Source: Cryptomeria japonica
Lineage: Eukaryota; Streptophyta; Pinopsida; Cupressales; Cupressaceae
Assembly: GCF_030272615.1 (NCBI RefSeq)
Contig: NW_026729150.1
Location: forward strand, 1 to 64,000
Direction: 5' to 3'
Length of the DNA: 64,000 bases
Each line of letters opens with the position of its first letter. The first letter of the stretch is position 1. The notes below the pieces were generated by a model. The model was given only the letters and a program-made list of their open reading frames with translations. It ran no database searches and was not told where the DNA came from. Shown here in pieces: positions 15,954 through 27,527 of the stretch. The position numbers and the translations under genes are program-made.

Positions 15954-18068
15954 TTACATGGACATGAATTCAGCGCGTGGACCATTTCCAATCGAGGGGT
16001 GATGTTCTGAATGGTATAAAAGAGGCATGGACATGACTTCGGTGCGCGAACCAGTAGAAGGAGAAGAAACTGATACAGATGATACAGATGTACCTGTAAT
16101 GCCGGATGAGGTCGACGTCATAGAAGTTCCATACCCGGTCGGCATCGACGACGAGTGAAGGATGGCACTGTCATATACAGCTACAGGCAAATTCAGAGGA
16201 ATATTTGGCAACTGGGCTTCAAATTTCAAAATCTTTACCACCTCTTTCATTTTAGGTCTCGCTTTTGGATCAGGATGAGAACACAACAATCCCAGCAACA
16301 GCAGCCGCTCCATTTCCTTGCCTTTGAAATTCCCTTCCAATTTTTTATCTGCTGAATCCAAGAGCCTCCCCTGGCTATACAAATTCCAAACCCATTCGAC
16401 CAGTCTTTTATCCAAGCTCCGATCCACCGGTCGCCTCCCACAGGCGATTTCTAAAGTGACGGCTCCAAAGCTGAACACATCAGATTCTGTACTGGCCTTT
16501 CCCGTATATACACATTCGGGTGCCAGGTACCCATATGTCCCCGCCACCACGGTCGTATGAGAGGCTGCATGATCGCGTCCCACCAGTCTAGCCAGGCCAA
16601 AATCTCCCAGCTTTGCGTTGAAATCAGAATCCAACAACACATTACTTGCCTTCACGTCTCTGTGCACAACACGCTGTTCCCAATCCTCGTGAAGGTAAAC
16701 AAGAGCAGACGCTATATCACATGCAATGCTGTACCTTCGATCCCAATCCATGACAACCTTTTGCTCTTCGAATAAATAGTTATCCAGACTTCCATTCGGC
16801 AGGAATTCGTACACCAAAAGAAATTCGCCCTTTTGGTGGCACCACCCCAAGAGCTGTACAAGGTTACGATGTCTCAGCTTGCTAATTATGGTCACCTCTG
16901 TAATATATTCTTTCCTTCCTTGTTTCGAACCCTCGGATATTCTCTTTACAGCCACGGACTCATTTGTGGAAGGCAAAATGCCTTTATACACGCCTCCAAA
17001 CCCTCCTTCACCAAGCTTCTCGTCGTCGCTGAAGTTTCTGGTGGCAGCACTGAGCTCAGCATATGAAAACTTGCGGGGGCCTTGAGCAAACCATTCGTCC
17101 AGCTCCACGTCGCTTTCTTCTCTACCCTCGTCACCGGACATTCTTTTTCTGCGATACCAGCTTACGCCAACGAATATGAAACAGCAAAGGACAAACAAGC
17201 TGGCAAAGACTGAAATCAAAACAACTCTTACGGAACCTTCATTTCCAGTGGAGATTTCCCAAGAGTATTTAGACGAGAAATTCCAAGAGTAAATTGTGTG
17301 GGTTTCGCTTGCCGATCCAGTGGAAGCTGAAAGCCCAACTTTGACGTTCTCCGGTACAAACTTGCTGAGATCTATTTTATACGACAAGATTGGGGTTCCT
17401 GGTTTAGAGATGTTACTGGTATTACCAGAGGGGTTATATAAAAGAAATACCTGGATCTGCTTTGCTCCGCCATCGTAATCCACCCATGCGTCCCATTTGT
17501 TCTCGTTCGAGAGAGTCTCGCTGGCAAGCCAATTGCCTGTAGTTTGGTTCAGTGAAACGGTCTCATTAGAATCTGCTGAATTGACGTCGATTCCCACATG
17601 GTTGTCATCCGGGTCGAAATTGTTCTTGTATGTGTCGAACTCAACAGCAACTATCTGATTAGATGAATTTCCGTCGATTATCCGGTTAAACAGGCCTAGC
17701 CACTTCCCAGACGAGTTGACAGGCGGTTCAGCGTCGAAGGGGGCTATGAAAAAAGTGATTCCATCCCCGCCAGAACTGTGTCGCTGAATGCGGAACTGAA
17801 AATGTGAAGTGAAATTTGCCAGCGCCTGAGAAGAGCTATCCCACATAGGAATCGGCTCATTGTAAGTGGCCCAACCAATACTCGAACCCAGGTTACTCTT
17901 GTATTCATTTTTGGTGAGATCTATCGCACCGTCTTTAAAAACAGTGTCGTTGTACTTTACTAAATTGTCTTGAGGAGGAAAAGTAAAGTTGACAGTTCCT
18001 GCCTGTGCGACAAAAATCGAAGCAAAGACAACAACGAAGCACAGAGGGTGAAGAGAAATCAGAGCCAT
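15954..18068 (-). CDS. L-type lectin-domain receptor-like kinase, single exon, 704 aa
   Basis: A plasma-membrane receptor kinase: an extracellular legume-lectin-like domain senses a ligand and an intracellular Ser/Thr kinase signals. Residues 1-24 form a signal peptide. Residues ~25-270 form the lectin domain, with the VEFDTYKN..DPDDNHVGID core (residues 142-161) and many NxS/T sites. Residues ~280-304 are a membrane span. The kinase spans ~345-620, with glycine loop GEGGFGGV (353-360), Lys375, HRD 469-471, DFG 489-491 and GTYGYLAPE (510-518), so the catalytic residues look intact. The C-terminal tail (~640-704) is Ser/Thr-rich and ends in MSM. The start is the first ATG before the signal peptide. 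The ORF is uninterrupted and has the usual length and intron-less form of this family. The ligand is unknown. Partial copies of the same gene lie at 18836-19065 and 31367-32172. Confidence 0.93.
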   Translation of the reverse strand: MALISLHPLCFVVVFASIFVAQAGTVNFTFPPQDNLVKYNDTVFKDGAIDLTKNEYKSNLGSSIGWATYNEPIPMWDSSSQALANFTSHFQFRIQRHSSGGDGITFFIAPFDAEPPVNSSGKWLGLFNRIIDGNSSNQIVAVEFDTYKNNFDPDDNHVGIDVNSADSNETVSLNQTTGNWLASETLSNENKWDAWVDYDGGAKQIQVFLLYNPSGNTSNISKPGTPILSYKIDLSKFVPENVKVGLSASTGSASETHTIYSWNFSSKYSWEISTGNEGSVRVVLISVFASLFVLCCFIFVGVSWYRRKRMSGDEGREESDVELDEWFAQGPRKFSYAELSAATRNFSDDEKLGEGGFGGVYKGILPSTNESVAVKRISEGSKQGRKEYITEVTIISKLRHRNLVQLLGWCHQKGEFLLVYEFLPNGSLDNYLFEEQKVVMDWDRRYSIACDIASALVYLHEDWEQRVVHRDVKASNVLLDSDFNAKLGDFGLARLVGRDHAASHTTVVAGTYGYLAPECVYTGKASTESDVFSFGAVTLEIACGRRPVDRSLDKRLVEWVWNLYSQGRLLDSADKKLEGNFKGKEMERLLLLGLLCSHPDPKARPKMKEVVKILKFEAQLPNIPLNLPVAVYDSAILHSSSMPTGYGTSMTSTSSGITGTSVSSVSVSSPSTGSRTEVMSMPLLYHSEHHPSIGNGPRAEFMSM

Positions 18069-18118
18069 GAGTACCCTGGCAGTATGTGTGCCGAGACTGA
18101 GAGAGACTTAAGGCAGAA

Positions 18119-18128
18119 CGTATATAAA
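18119..18128 (-). promoter_or_regulatory. Possible TATA box of the lectin receptor kinase
   Basis: A TATATA core at 18121-18126 lies about 55 bp upstream of the start codon on the minus strand, in a sequence otherwise not especially AT-rich. Position is plausible for a TATA box with a short 5' leader; transcription start is not known. Confidence 0.3.
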
Positions 18129-18329
18129 AAAGTAATCAGGCTTGACCGGGTCATAGTCGACAACAAAACGCTTCGTCACTTCATTGCAGGCACAGTTGTA
18201 GATCCGCAAAATGGGGGTAAACGCAGAATTTTCCTCCCTAATCCGCGTTCAAAGGATCACAAATATAGAAGTGGCCAGTCAAAATAGGCAACTACCACGG
18301 ATATATAAAAATCAAATTGATTACTATAT

Positions 18330-18600
18330 AGAAATCAGACACAATCAAATTGATTAGTATGTAGAAATCAGAATGCATTATTTACCATATTTATTATTCA
18401 ATTTTTAAAATAGAATAAATCAGAGTACAACTTTATTTTTAGCAACAAAAGAAAACATCAAACAAAAAGTTGTCTGAGACTAGCAGACACAATCAGACAC
18501 AATCAAATTGATTACTGTGTAGAAATTAGAATTTATCATTCACCATCTTTATTATTCAATTTAAAAAATAGAATAAATCAGAATACAACTTTTTATTTAT
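18330..18600. repeat. Direct repeat of ~100 bp, two diverged copies
   Basis: A segment beginning cacaatcaaattgatta, running through tagaaatcagaat and ending with aatagaataaatcagagtac, occurs at about 18341-18437 and again at about 18498-18595. Spacing is about 155 bp and divergence is low. It lies in the upstream region of the kinase gene. Confidence 0.7.
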
Positions 18601-18835
18601 TTTCAATTAATTAAAAAAATACTGTCCACGTCTCATTGTGATCCGACAAGGACATTGATAATACCGCGACTTTCATCGTGTAATTTGTGACCCTTTCATT
18701 GCAAAAATATAGGGCATTTACCCTTATTTATGCGTCCAAATTATTATTAACGATGAGTCGGCCAAGCATGATTACTATCTGATTGTCCTTTTCGGTTTCA
18801 TATTATATTGGTGTAGGGTGGTTTCATATGATCGT

Positions 18836-19065
18836 GAATGGAACTTCTATGACATCGACATCGTCCGGCATTACAAGTACATCGGTATCATCGATCTCGA
18901 TAATGCATACATCATTTTCTTCTCCCACTGGTTCACACAACAAATTTATCTCGAAGCCTCTTTTATACTATTTAGAAGATTACCCCTCCATTGGAAATGG
19001 TCCGGGCCCCAAATTCATGTCCATGTAACATTTGGTAATGGTTTTCTGGAGCTCGTACTAGGGAA
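18836..19065 (+). pseudogene. Inverted partial copy of the kinase C-terminal tail and 3' flank
   Basis: The plus strand here encodes GTSMTSTSSGIT, then PLLY...PSIGNGP and ends ..KFMSM, which matches residues ~647-704 of the kinase at 15954-18068. Homology continues past the stop into the 3' flank (catgtaacatttgg and ggttttctggagct versus ggttttttggagct). Only the tail is present: no kinase domain precedes it, and the reading frame upstream is unrelated. It sits head-to-head with the intact gene about 770 bp upstream of its start codon. The open frame is a relic and probably not expressed; a diverged paralogue truncated by deletion is the likely history. Confidence 0.85.
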
Positions 19066-19108
19066 ACATTTATAATAAGTGTCACTTAACCAACATTGTA
19101 ATCAGTTT

Positions 19109-19225
19109 CATCAGCAGCAAATATTCTTTACTTCTTTTCTATTTTGTGTTGAGTCTTAGGAAATTTCATCAGCATCAAATATTCTTTACTTCTTTTCTAT
19201 TTTGTGTTGAGTCTTAGGAAATTTC
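19109..19225. repeat. 58 bp tandem duplication
   Basis: A unit starting catcagca and containing aaatattctttacttctttt and gagtcttaggaaatttc is present twice in tandem with almost no differences (starts 19109 and 19167). Confidence 0.9.
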
Positions 19226-20609
19226 CACAATTTATGATAGTTTAGTCATGTACTTTTTGAAATTATTCATGTAAGCAATTTTTTTAGTTGAAGTTTTGAT
19301 TATATTTTATGATCTACTATCGGAATGAACTGTTTAAAAGTTATTTGCTGTAAACCAACTCTTCTAAACTAACAGGTAATCGATTGCTCCAATATCTTGT
19401 TTGAGGTTGTTTGTAATGGCTTAGCTGTTTGTGTGCATGCTATTTTTAAGAGTTAATGGAGTTTAGTATTTTGGTTGTGGAGTTGTTCCACCAAGAGTCT
19501 AATCTATAATTTAATGAGTGCTCAGGCTTATGTAGCAGTTTTGGTGATCAAACTAATGGGAACAGAGACTCTTGAATGGTCCTTTTCCAATTTGTAAAAA
19601 TAATGTGACTGAATCCTTTCTCATACACTTTATTATTGTCTACATTTTTTAATTTTCTCAACATCTATTGTGCAACAAGGAGATTGTTGAATGTTTCTAT
19701 CTCTAACTAAGTAATGGACTTGTTGCATCGTCATTTTTATACATAAAAGAGTCACAAAGGATTTATCAAGTGCACTTTACTTAGTATTTTTTGATTATTT
19801 CTATTGAAAGGTTGTTTTGAGATGAGTTTTGACTTATTGATTGGGCTTCTTTGGTTAACCATTCATTTATTTAGTTAGTCTTTGTATATATTAAAATTCT
19901 AGAATGAAAAAAAGCAGTAAGAAAACAAGACAATGTATTTATTTATTTAAGGTGTCTCAACCTTTGCAAATCTTAACATTGGCTAATGCATTTATTTATT
20001 AATTTATTATTTGATTTATTGCCTACAAATGTCTAGTCATCTAGTAGGATCCACAGGCTTGGTGGCATCCTACTTGGTGATGACTGCATGACACATGTTG
20101 CACATGTGGAGGTAGGCATCCCACATAAGGATCTTGACAAGTGCTAGCCTATGACAGATTCTATGATAGAATGGACAAGTAGTAGGCAATACCTTTTGCA
20201 TGGAGAGGGTTACAGCGAGTTGTAATAGAATAAGCTAAATATAGTCATTTATGACAGATTCTCTTACAACTGTAAGTGTTGTAAGTTATGACAGCTATAA
20301 GATGTATAAGAGCATCTTTCATACCTTGAAATAGTAAATTTTGAGTGCCCAACTTAGGAGGTTTGAATGGGGAGTCATTTGGAGATGTGCATGTGTCATT
20401 TGCATGATTTTTGGTGACCGAAAAATAGGGCCAAATCTTATGCACGACCCCATTTGATGATTCATCTAGAAGCTTCTTCTTGAGTTTTATATCTCTATAA
20501 AAGGTAGTCTTGAGGAGTGTTAGAGATGCAATGTTTGTAGGTGAAGTGTTATGCTACCGGAATTAATCCAAGTTGTGGGTTGTAGCTGTAAACTCCTATT
20601 TAAGAAGCT
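19226..20609. other. AT-rich spacer, no gene seen
   Basis: No convincing ORF. The stretch from about 20040 may already belong to the LTR whose end is annotated next, but I cannot find its left boundary. Confidence 0.4.
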
Positions 20610-20870
20610 AAGTACTGGCATTGTATTGTAAATTTTTTTATTACTGGAATACAAATTACTGTTCTTTTGGACTGTGGGGATTTTTACCCGAAAGGGTTTT
20701 CCCCATGATATATCTTGTGTTCATTGTTTATCTGTATGCATGTTTATTGTCTTTCTATGAATGTGTTTCTATTTCTGTAATAAAAGATTTGTAAGAAAAT
20801 TTGCACTATCTCCCCCACTAGATTAGTTTTAGGAAGTGTTTTCTGCACCTTAGCTTCCTTTCAAAATCTA
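20610..20870 (+). mobile_element. 3' end of a copia-type LTR related to 4796-6829
   Basis: The block ggggatttttacccgaaagg followed by gttttccccatg, and the final block ttttaggaagtgttttctgca...cttccttt, correspond to the last ~240 bp of the LTR ending at 6829. The left boundary is not recognisable. It directly abuts the truncated LTR of the minus-strand element that follows, so it either inserted there or the junction is a recombination point. Confidence 0.55.
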
Positions 20871-21555
20871 CATAGGCAAATCTTTACTCTCTTATTACAC
20901 AAAACATTGTAGAAAGAAACAAAGTCTACTTCACATTAAAACCTATTATATACAACAAATATAATTATGTTTGGGCTCTTCAATGAACTTACTCACAAAT
21001 TCTGCAACTTACCCCTCTCTTGTATGTAGCCAATCACACAAGGGTCTTCTTCCTCCTATCCTACACAAACCCACTTTCCAACCTGCGTAGTGCACACTTA
21101 CTCACCATGCTACCTTGTGTTGTCTCCCTTCCTCCTGATATCACACTTACTCTTTTGCCACTAATCCACATTTGTTCATTTAAATATTCTTTGTTCTATC
21201 AAATAGCTGAATATATTGATGGGTTTTAAATTCCTTTCTAAATGGAGATGTACCATCATTTTTTATTCTTCCTTAATTGGTGTACTTTCTCATTCTTTTT
21301 CCTAACTTTGCTTTTCTATTCAATTCATATTGCTTTGAGTCCATTCATCACTCAAGGCTTGAATAGTTAATACAAGGCACTTCAAATGCATTTTATTTTG
21401 CCTTCATTTAGTCAACATATTGATGAACGTTCTTTCCAATTGATGTCATTCAAATTGCCATTCGATTGGCATTCTTCTCTTTGAACCCCTGTAGTCTATT
21501 TTCTTGTTGAACATTTTCTAATTAACATCTATCTGGAAATTATATTTGATGTAAT
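20871..21555 (-). mobile_element. 3' LTR of non-autonomous LTR element, left part
   Basis: This part matches the 5' LTR at 29969-31314 (for example ttactcaccatgctacctt and tcaaatagctgaatatattg). It continues at 28194 on the other side of Copia-1. About 45 bp of the LTR end is missing at the left junction, next to the LTR ending near 20870. The last five bases, GTAAT (21551-21555), are the target site duplicated by Copia-1. Confidence 0.8.
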
Positions 21556-22214
21556 TGTTAGTGTAGGTTTTTTTATTTCCTTATGTTAGGGGGTATTTAT
21601 TTTTCCTACACATATATTATTAAGCTTGCTTAGGTTATTAGGTGTGGTTAATATGAGGACACGTGGCGGAATACATTAGCTACATGTGTAACTCTCCACC
21701 TCACATGGGTAGTTGAGTTACACACCCTCTTTTGGCTTGTTGTGCCACCTCTCATTACCACTATTTTGTCATTTCCTAAGTGGGTTATGGGGTAGTTGGG
21801 TTTCTCACCCTCTTTTGGCCTTATGTGCCACCTCTTATAACTCCTTTTTTGTTTTCATGTAAGGAGGTTATGCCACATGTTTTGACATTTACCAATTAGG
21901 TAAAAACCTCCGACCTTTTATGGGGTAGTAGGTAAAACCTCCCACTTTTTATGGAGGTGGGAGTTAATGCACCTCTTGGTTGTATATGATATTATTTTTC
22001 TATATAATAAGCAATATACTCTCACCTTCACTAGTTAAGTGATAGCTCAGTGAGAGTCTTCTCTAAATTCTCTTCTTTATCTCTATTTTTCTCTCATATT
22101 AGATTTATCTTCATTTAGTTATTTTGATATTCGATCATCTGTTGCTTGGAGTTGCATGTGATCTATGACCGACATCAGATCCTGGCTCGATTTTGCTTCT
22201 CACAGAATTTAACA
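21556..22214 (+). mobile_element. Copia-1 5' LTR (659 bp)
   Basis: Begins TGTTAGTGTAGG and ends ...aatttaaca, with TGTTA/TAACA inverted ends. It is flanked on the left by GTAAT and followed at once by a primer-binding site. By eye it differs from the 3' LTR at 27528-28188 at about 20 positions (roughly 3%). Confidence 0.95.
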
Positions 22215-22230
22215 TGGTATTAGAGCCATG
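22215..22230 (+). promoter_or_regulatory. Copia-1 primer-binding site
   Basis: tggtattagagccatg directly follows the 5' LTR and matches the usual initiator tRNA-Met complement of plant copia elements (TGGTATCAGAGC) with one change. Confidence 0.85.
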
Positions 22231-23258
22231 TTGTCTGGTATAGCTCATTGCTTTTCTGATTTATTTGAGAGATTTGAGATTGTTAGATAGCTAATATTTT
22301 TCTTAAAAACCAAGTATGCTCTTCTCCTGCATTTTCGTGTGACTTGGAGAATTAGAACAGTTTAAAGGAAAATAAGCTTCTAGTTAAATCTGGTTTTATA
22401 TATCTGTTCTTTGAGATTTGGGTGATTGCAGCATTTTTGGTAATATTGGAGGCTTCTTTAGCATTTCCATAGTGTCTAGAAGGCTTGTGAAAATCATAAG
22501 TGACTTTTATTTCACCAAATTTAGAGTTTGGAGAACACAGTAAAAAAAATCAGAGTGAAATATTTTACTAGAGTTGTTTTCATTTCGGCCCTAGTGTTCT
22601 AACCTCCGTTCATTTTCAGAAAAAAATATTTCTAGGTTTTGTTTCCAGCATCGAAAAACTTCTGGGTTTGGGAGGGGTTTTCTAGAAAATTAATAATTTT
22701 TGCAGAAATCGAGTTTCAACAAGGCTTAAGCCGTTTTTCTATCAGGGAAATTCAGCAACCTTTCTTAAAAGTTGCATAACTTTTGCCTCGAGTGTCAGTT
22801 TTTTGCAAATGAGTACTTGACGGAAAGCTGGAAATGAGAACTCTTCATAATTGTAGGTCTTATTGAAATATTCTACCCTTATTTGTTAGATATTGCAGGT
22901 TGAATCAGCTGCATGTTTTTTTTTTTCCTTCTATAGATCATATCTTTCTTCTCACAACTCTATTTTACAAAAAAAAATAGTTGTTGGAAAGGTATTAAGA
23001 TACATTGAGCAGCTATAAGGCTAATTTTTTTAGATTTTGTGTTAAATTTATATTTATTTAAACTTTCTATTTTGGCCATTAAAGCCTTAGAAAGCATTGT
23101 AATATGATAAAAGCCTTGTAAATGCACTAATTATAAAGTGCCAACCTTGTAATATTTGGGGGGGGGGTGATTTCAAAGACTAGTGGAAAGGGGGGGTGTC
23201 TCTTGTGTCTTCTTTCTTGCACTCTTCTTGACTCTTTGCAATCTTCTTTTCTGCTATC
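22231..23258 (+). mobile_element. Copia-1 5' leader
   Basis: About 1 kb of untranslated leader between the primer-binding site and gag. It holds a run of ten G at about 23158-23167 and a second G run at about 23191, and no ORF of note. Confidence 0.6.
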
Positions 23259-26200
23259 ATGGATGCATCTACAGTTCCACTTTTAACACCATATAATTAC
23301 TTTGAATGGAAATCTAAGATGATAATATATTTGAAAAGACATGGATATCATCGTGTTATTATGGGACTTGAAACTAAACCTCAAGATGCTGCAGAAAAGA
23401 TTAAATGGTTTGATAAATGTGATGAAGCTTTTGGTACATTGTGCATGTCAATCTCTCCTGACCTTCTTTTTCACATTGAATCTGCTACTACACCAAATGC
23501 AGTATGGACTACTTTGGGAAACCTCTTTGGTAAGCAGGATGAACTAAGAGGTCATCAATTGGAGAATGAACTCACAGGGTTGAATCCAACCAATTTTGAT
23601 ACTATACAAGACTTCTTCACTAAACTTAGGTCTATAAGATTGCAGTTGGAACAATGTGGAACTAAGAAAGATGATAAGCAACTGATCTTGAGTATTCTTT
23701 CTAAGCTTGGTCCTAACTATTCAGTGTTTATTTCTACATTCTATGCTACCAAATGTGCCCTAGGTACCACATTCAAAATGCCTTCCTTAGATGATTTTGC
23801 TGCAAAACTCACTAGGGAGTAGGACAAATTGGTTCAAATGGGTACAATAAAGCCCTCTAAGTCACATGCCTTAGTTGTAAATCAAGGCACAAAAGAACAG
23901 AAAGGGTCTAGTAAGCAAGATAAGAAACAAAAGAACCAAGGAGAGAAGAAGAAAGATCAGAAATCTGCTACCTCAAAAGCAAACAATGAGACCTCTTCAT
24001 CAAAAGGTGAACAACCTAAGAAGGAGAAGGTCAAGTGTTCTTATTGGAAGAGGCCTGGTCATGATGAACATAAGTGTTTAAAGAAACAAATTGATTACCT
24101 TTCAAATCTTCTTGAAAAGAATAATATCAAGGTTCCTGATTCAGTCAAACAGAGTTCATCAGAAGGATCTTCTAAGGACATAGATAAGAGTAAGGGGAAA
24201 GGAAAGGGTAAGGCCCTAGTTGCTATTGCTTCACAACCAAATTCTTGGATAATTGACTCAGGTGCTTCACACCACATGGCTTCTTCAGAAGATGATTTCA
24301 CATCTTTAGAGCCATGTTCTATGCCTTCCATCCTAATGGGTGATGACACTCTTGTTGAAGTGCATGGGAGAGGGTCTGTTGATGTGGGTGAAGGAACATT
24401 TCAAGATGTCCTTTGTGTTCCATCTTTATCAACTAATCTCCTATCTGTTTATCAGATCACTCACACTAGTTCTGGCAAGCGAGTTGAGTTCACACCAGAT
24501 GCAGTGGTAATCAGCGAAATGCATAATGGGTCTACTGTTTCTGTGGGAAAAGAAGATCATCATTCTAGATTATATCAGTTTTCTCACTTTGTTCTTGACT
24601 CTCCTTCAACAGTTTTACTCAATCATGCAGATGAGGTGAGTTGTTTGTGGCATCAACGGTTTGGCCACTTGAACTACCGTTACTTGCAACAACTCAGACA
24701 ACAAGAAATGGTTTTAGGGTTGCCTTCTATGTGATTTTTTGATGGAGTTTGCTAGGGGTGCATTCTTGGTAAGCATCCAGAGTAGAAGTATGATAATGGT
24801 AAAGCTTGGAGAGCTACACAACTATTGGAGCTGGTACATAGTGACTTGGTAGGACCATTTCCACAACCATCTTTCAGCAAGGCTAGATATGTCTTGACAT
24901 TTATTGACGACTTTTCCAGATATACATGGGTTTACTTTCTCAAACAAAAGTCTGAAGTCTTTGAAAATTTTCTAGATTTCAAAGCTTTTGCAGAGAAAAG
25001 TTCATCAAGATTCTACGTACAGATAATGGGGGTGAATATGTTACTAATCAGTTTGAACAGTTTTGTGCTTCAGAAGGTATCAACATGTAGGACACAGTTC
25101 CATATAGTCCTCAACAAAATGGTGTAGCAGAATGAAAGAATAGGTCCTTGAAGGAGATGGCTAATTGTATGATTCACTCCAAGTCTTTGGCACCTCAGTA
25201 TTGGGCAGAGGCCATCAACTATGTGTGTTACATCCAGAACCGAGTTCCTCATAAAGTTGTGAAGGAGGTAACTCCCTTTCAAGCTTGGACTGGTCAAAAA
25301 CCCATAGTTAAACACTTTAGAGTGTTTGGTTCTCTTGCATGGGCCCACATTCCAGCTGAAAAATGCAAGGCTATGGATCCGCAGAGTAAGCCTTGCATAT
25401 TTATTGGATATCCAGATGATGTCAAAGGGTATAGGCTTCTCCATCCCACTACTCATGAGTTGTTCATTAAGAGGAGTGTTCATTTTGAGGAGAGTTCTTC
25501 TAGTTCTTCTCAAACCACTTCTCCATCCACTATCACATTGGAGAAATTGCATTATGATGACAGTTCTTCAGAGGATCTTAATCCTCCTAATCTTGATGAG
25601 GAGTCTTCTTCCTCTACTTCAGATGGTGACAGTGATGATGAGGATTCACATTTCTCTCATAGTCATCATTCAGAGGTTGATGATTCTCCCCCAGACTCTC
25701 CAGCCTCAGTGCCTCTTTGGGGTCGACAAACATTTGAGTCAGCAGGAGATTGGCTTGGTGATCCATTAGATACTAGAAGAACAAGGTCACAATTTCAGCA
25801 AGCTCCACATCTCTTCATTGCTTCAGCTTCTGATCCACAGTCCTTTTGAGAAGCTTCAGGTGTTCCTGAGTGGGATGTTGCAATGCAAGAAGAGTTCAAT
25901 TCCTTGGAAAGGAATCACACATGGGATTTAGTTCCTCTTCCTAAGGGAAGGAAACTTGTTCTATGCAAGTGGATCTATCAAACAAAATTTGTAGCGGATG
26001 GGTCGGTTGATAAGTATAAGGCTCGCTTGGTAGCAAAAGGTTTTTCCCAAGTTCCAGGGGTTGATTACTCTAAGACTTTTGCTCCAGTTGCTAAGATGAA
26101 TTCCATCCAACTTGTTCTTGCTATAGCTGCAGCCCATTGTTGGGAAGTTCATCAGATGGATGTGAAGAGTGCATTTCTTCATGGTGACCTTCAGGAGGAA

Positions 26201-27373
26201 ATCTACATGGAGCAACCATAGGGGTTTGTTAAGGATCCTTCACTTATGTGTCGACTTCGAATGTCTCTCTATGGCCTCAAACAGGCTCCTCGAGCTTGGT
26301 ATGCCAAGATGGACTCATTCCTTCTGATAGTTGGTTTCACTCGGTGCCATTCTGATCTAAACGTATACATTCTGCAGTAGGATGAAACTCTCACATTTCT
26401 GGTTCTCTATGTTGATGACTTGTTACTCACAAGGAGTCACTCATCCACCATCAAAGAAGTGAAAATTGCTCTACATGATAGATTTTTGATGTCAGACTTG
26501 GGTCTTCTACATTACTTCTTGGGAATTGAGATCACTCAATCATCTTCAAGAATCTTCCTTGGACAACCCAAGTATGCACTTGATATGCTCTCCAGATTTC
26601 ACATGGCTGATTGTAAGCCTGCACCTACTCCATTTTTGTCAGGGGTCAAACTTGAGGCTAAGTGCTCTTCACCCTTGGTTGATGGCACTTTATATCGATA
26701 GCTTGTTGGAAGCCTCATTTATTTGACTCATATGAGACCCGACATTTCTTATGCTGTGGGCATGGTCTCTAGATTCATGCAGGAGCCACATGAGTTGCAT
26801 TGGAAAGCAGCTAAGCGGATCCTCCACTACATTTAGGGTACTCACAATTATGGAATTCAGTATGTAGCAGGTGTGGATATTGACTTGGTAGGATATACGG
26901 ATTCAGATTGGGCAGGTGATTCTCAGGATCGCAAGTCTACTTCTGGGTATTGCTTCTCACTTGGTTCTGGTCCAGTTTGTTGGTCGAGCAAGAAGCAGTC
27001 TACAATTGCTCTTTCATCGACAGAGGCCAAGTATCAAGGGGCAGTCAATGCCACCACTGAGGCTATTTGGCTTCAAAATATTCTTACTGAGTTTGGTATT
27101 CCAGTTAGAAAGCCTACCATTATCTTTTGTGATAATCAGAGTGCTATACAGATCTCAAGAAATCCAGTTCATCATCAGAGGACGAAACACATTGAGATAC
27201 ATATGCACTACATTCGAGAGCTAATTCAAGAAGGCATCATTGATCTTAAGTATTATTCTACATTGGAGCAAACTGCAAACATCTTCACCAAACCTTTCAC
27301 CGAAAGTAAGTTCCTTCATTTGCGATCTTTGCTTGGGATGCAAAAGGTGTCTACTTCAGGAGGGGCTTCTTAG
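23259..27373 (+). pseudogene. Copia-1 gag-pol polyprotein with 11 stops and one frameshift
   Basis: Domains in order: gag of UBN2 type (starts MDAST, with YFEWKSKM), a CCHC knuckle whose second Cys is now Trp (CSYW..GHDEHKC, ~24040), protease WIIDSGASHHM (~24250), a GAG-pre-integrase region, integrase (LVHSDLVGPF, then DNGGEY and PQQNGVAE), reverse transcriptase (WIYQTKF, KARLVAKGF, YVDDLLLT at ~26410) and RNase H (GYTDSDWAGD, STEAKY). Internal stops are TAG at 23820, 24753, 24782, 25088, 26219, 26378, 26699 and 26834, and TGA at 24732, 25133 and 25847. A one-base shift lies near 25010 in the integrase. All other segments are in one frame. The element is complete in structure but cannot make its proteins. 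Confidence 0.93.
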
Positions 27374-27399
27374 TCCTTCATTCTTTCTCTCTCTATTCA

Positions 27400-27527
27400 G
27401 GGGGGTCTATTCCTCTTATGGGGGGGCTTCTTCTTTTGGGGGGGATATTTATGTACATGGGTACCTAACATGGCCTCATTTGCCAGGACCCATCTTTTCA
27501 CCCACCTAAGCTACGCTTAAGGGGGGG
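27400..27527 (+). other. G-run cluster and polypurine tract before Copia-1 3' LTR
   Basis: G runs of 6-7 occur at 27400-27405, 27420-27426, 27438-27444 and 27521-27527. The last is the polypurine tract abutting the 3' LTR. Three further runs so close together could form a G-quadruplex together with the PPT, or act as extra plus-strand priming sites. Confidence 0.55.
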
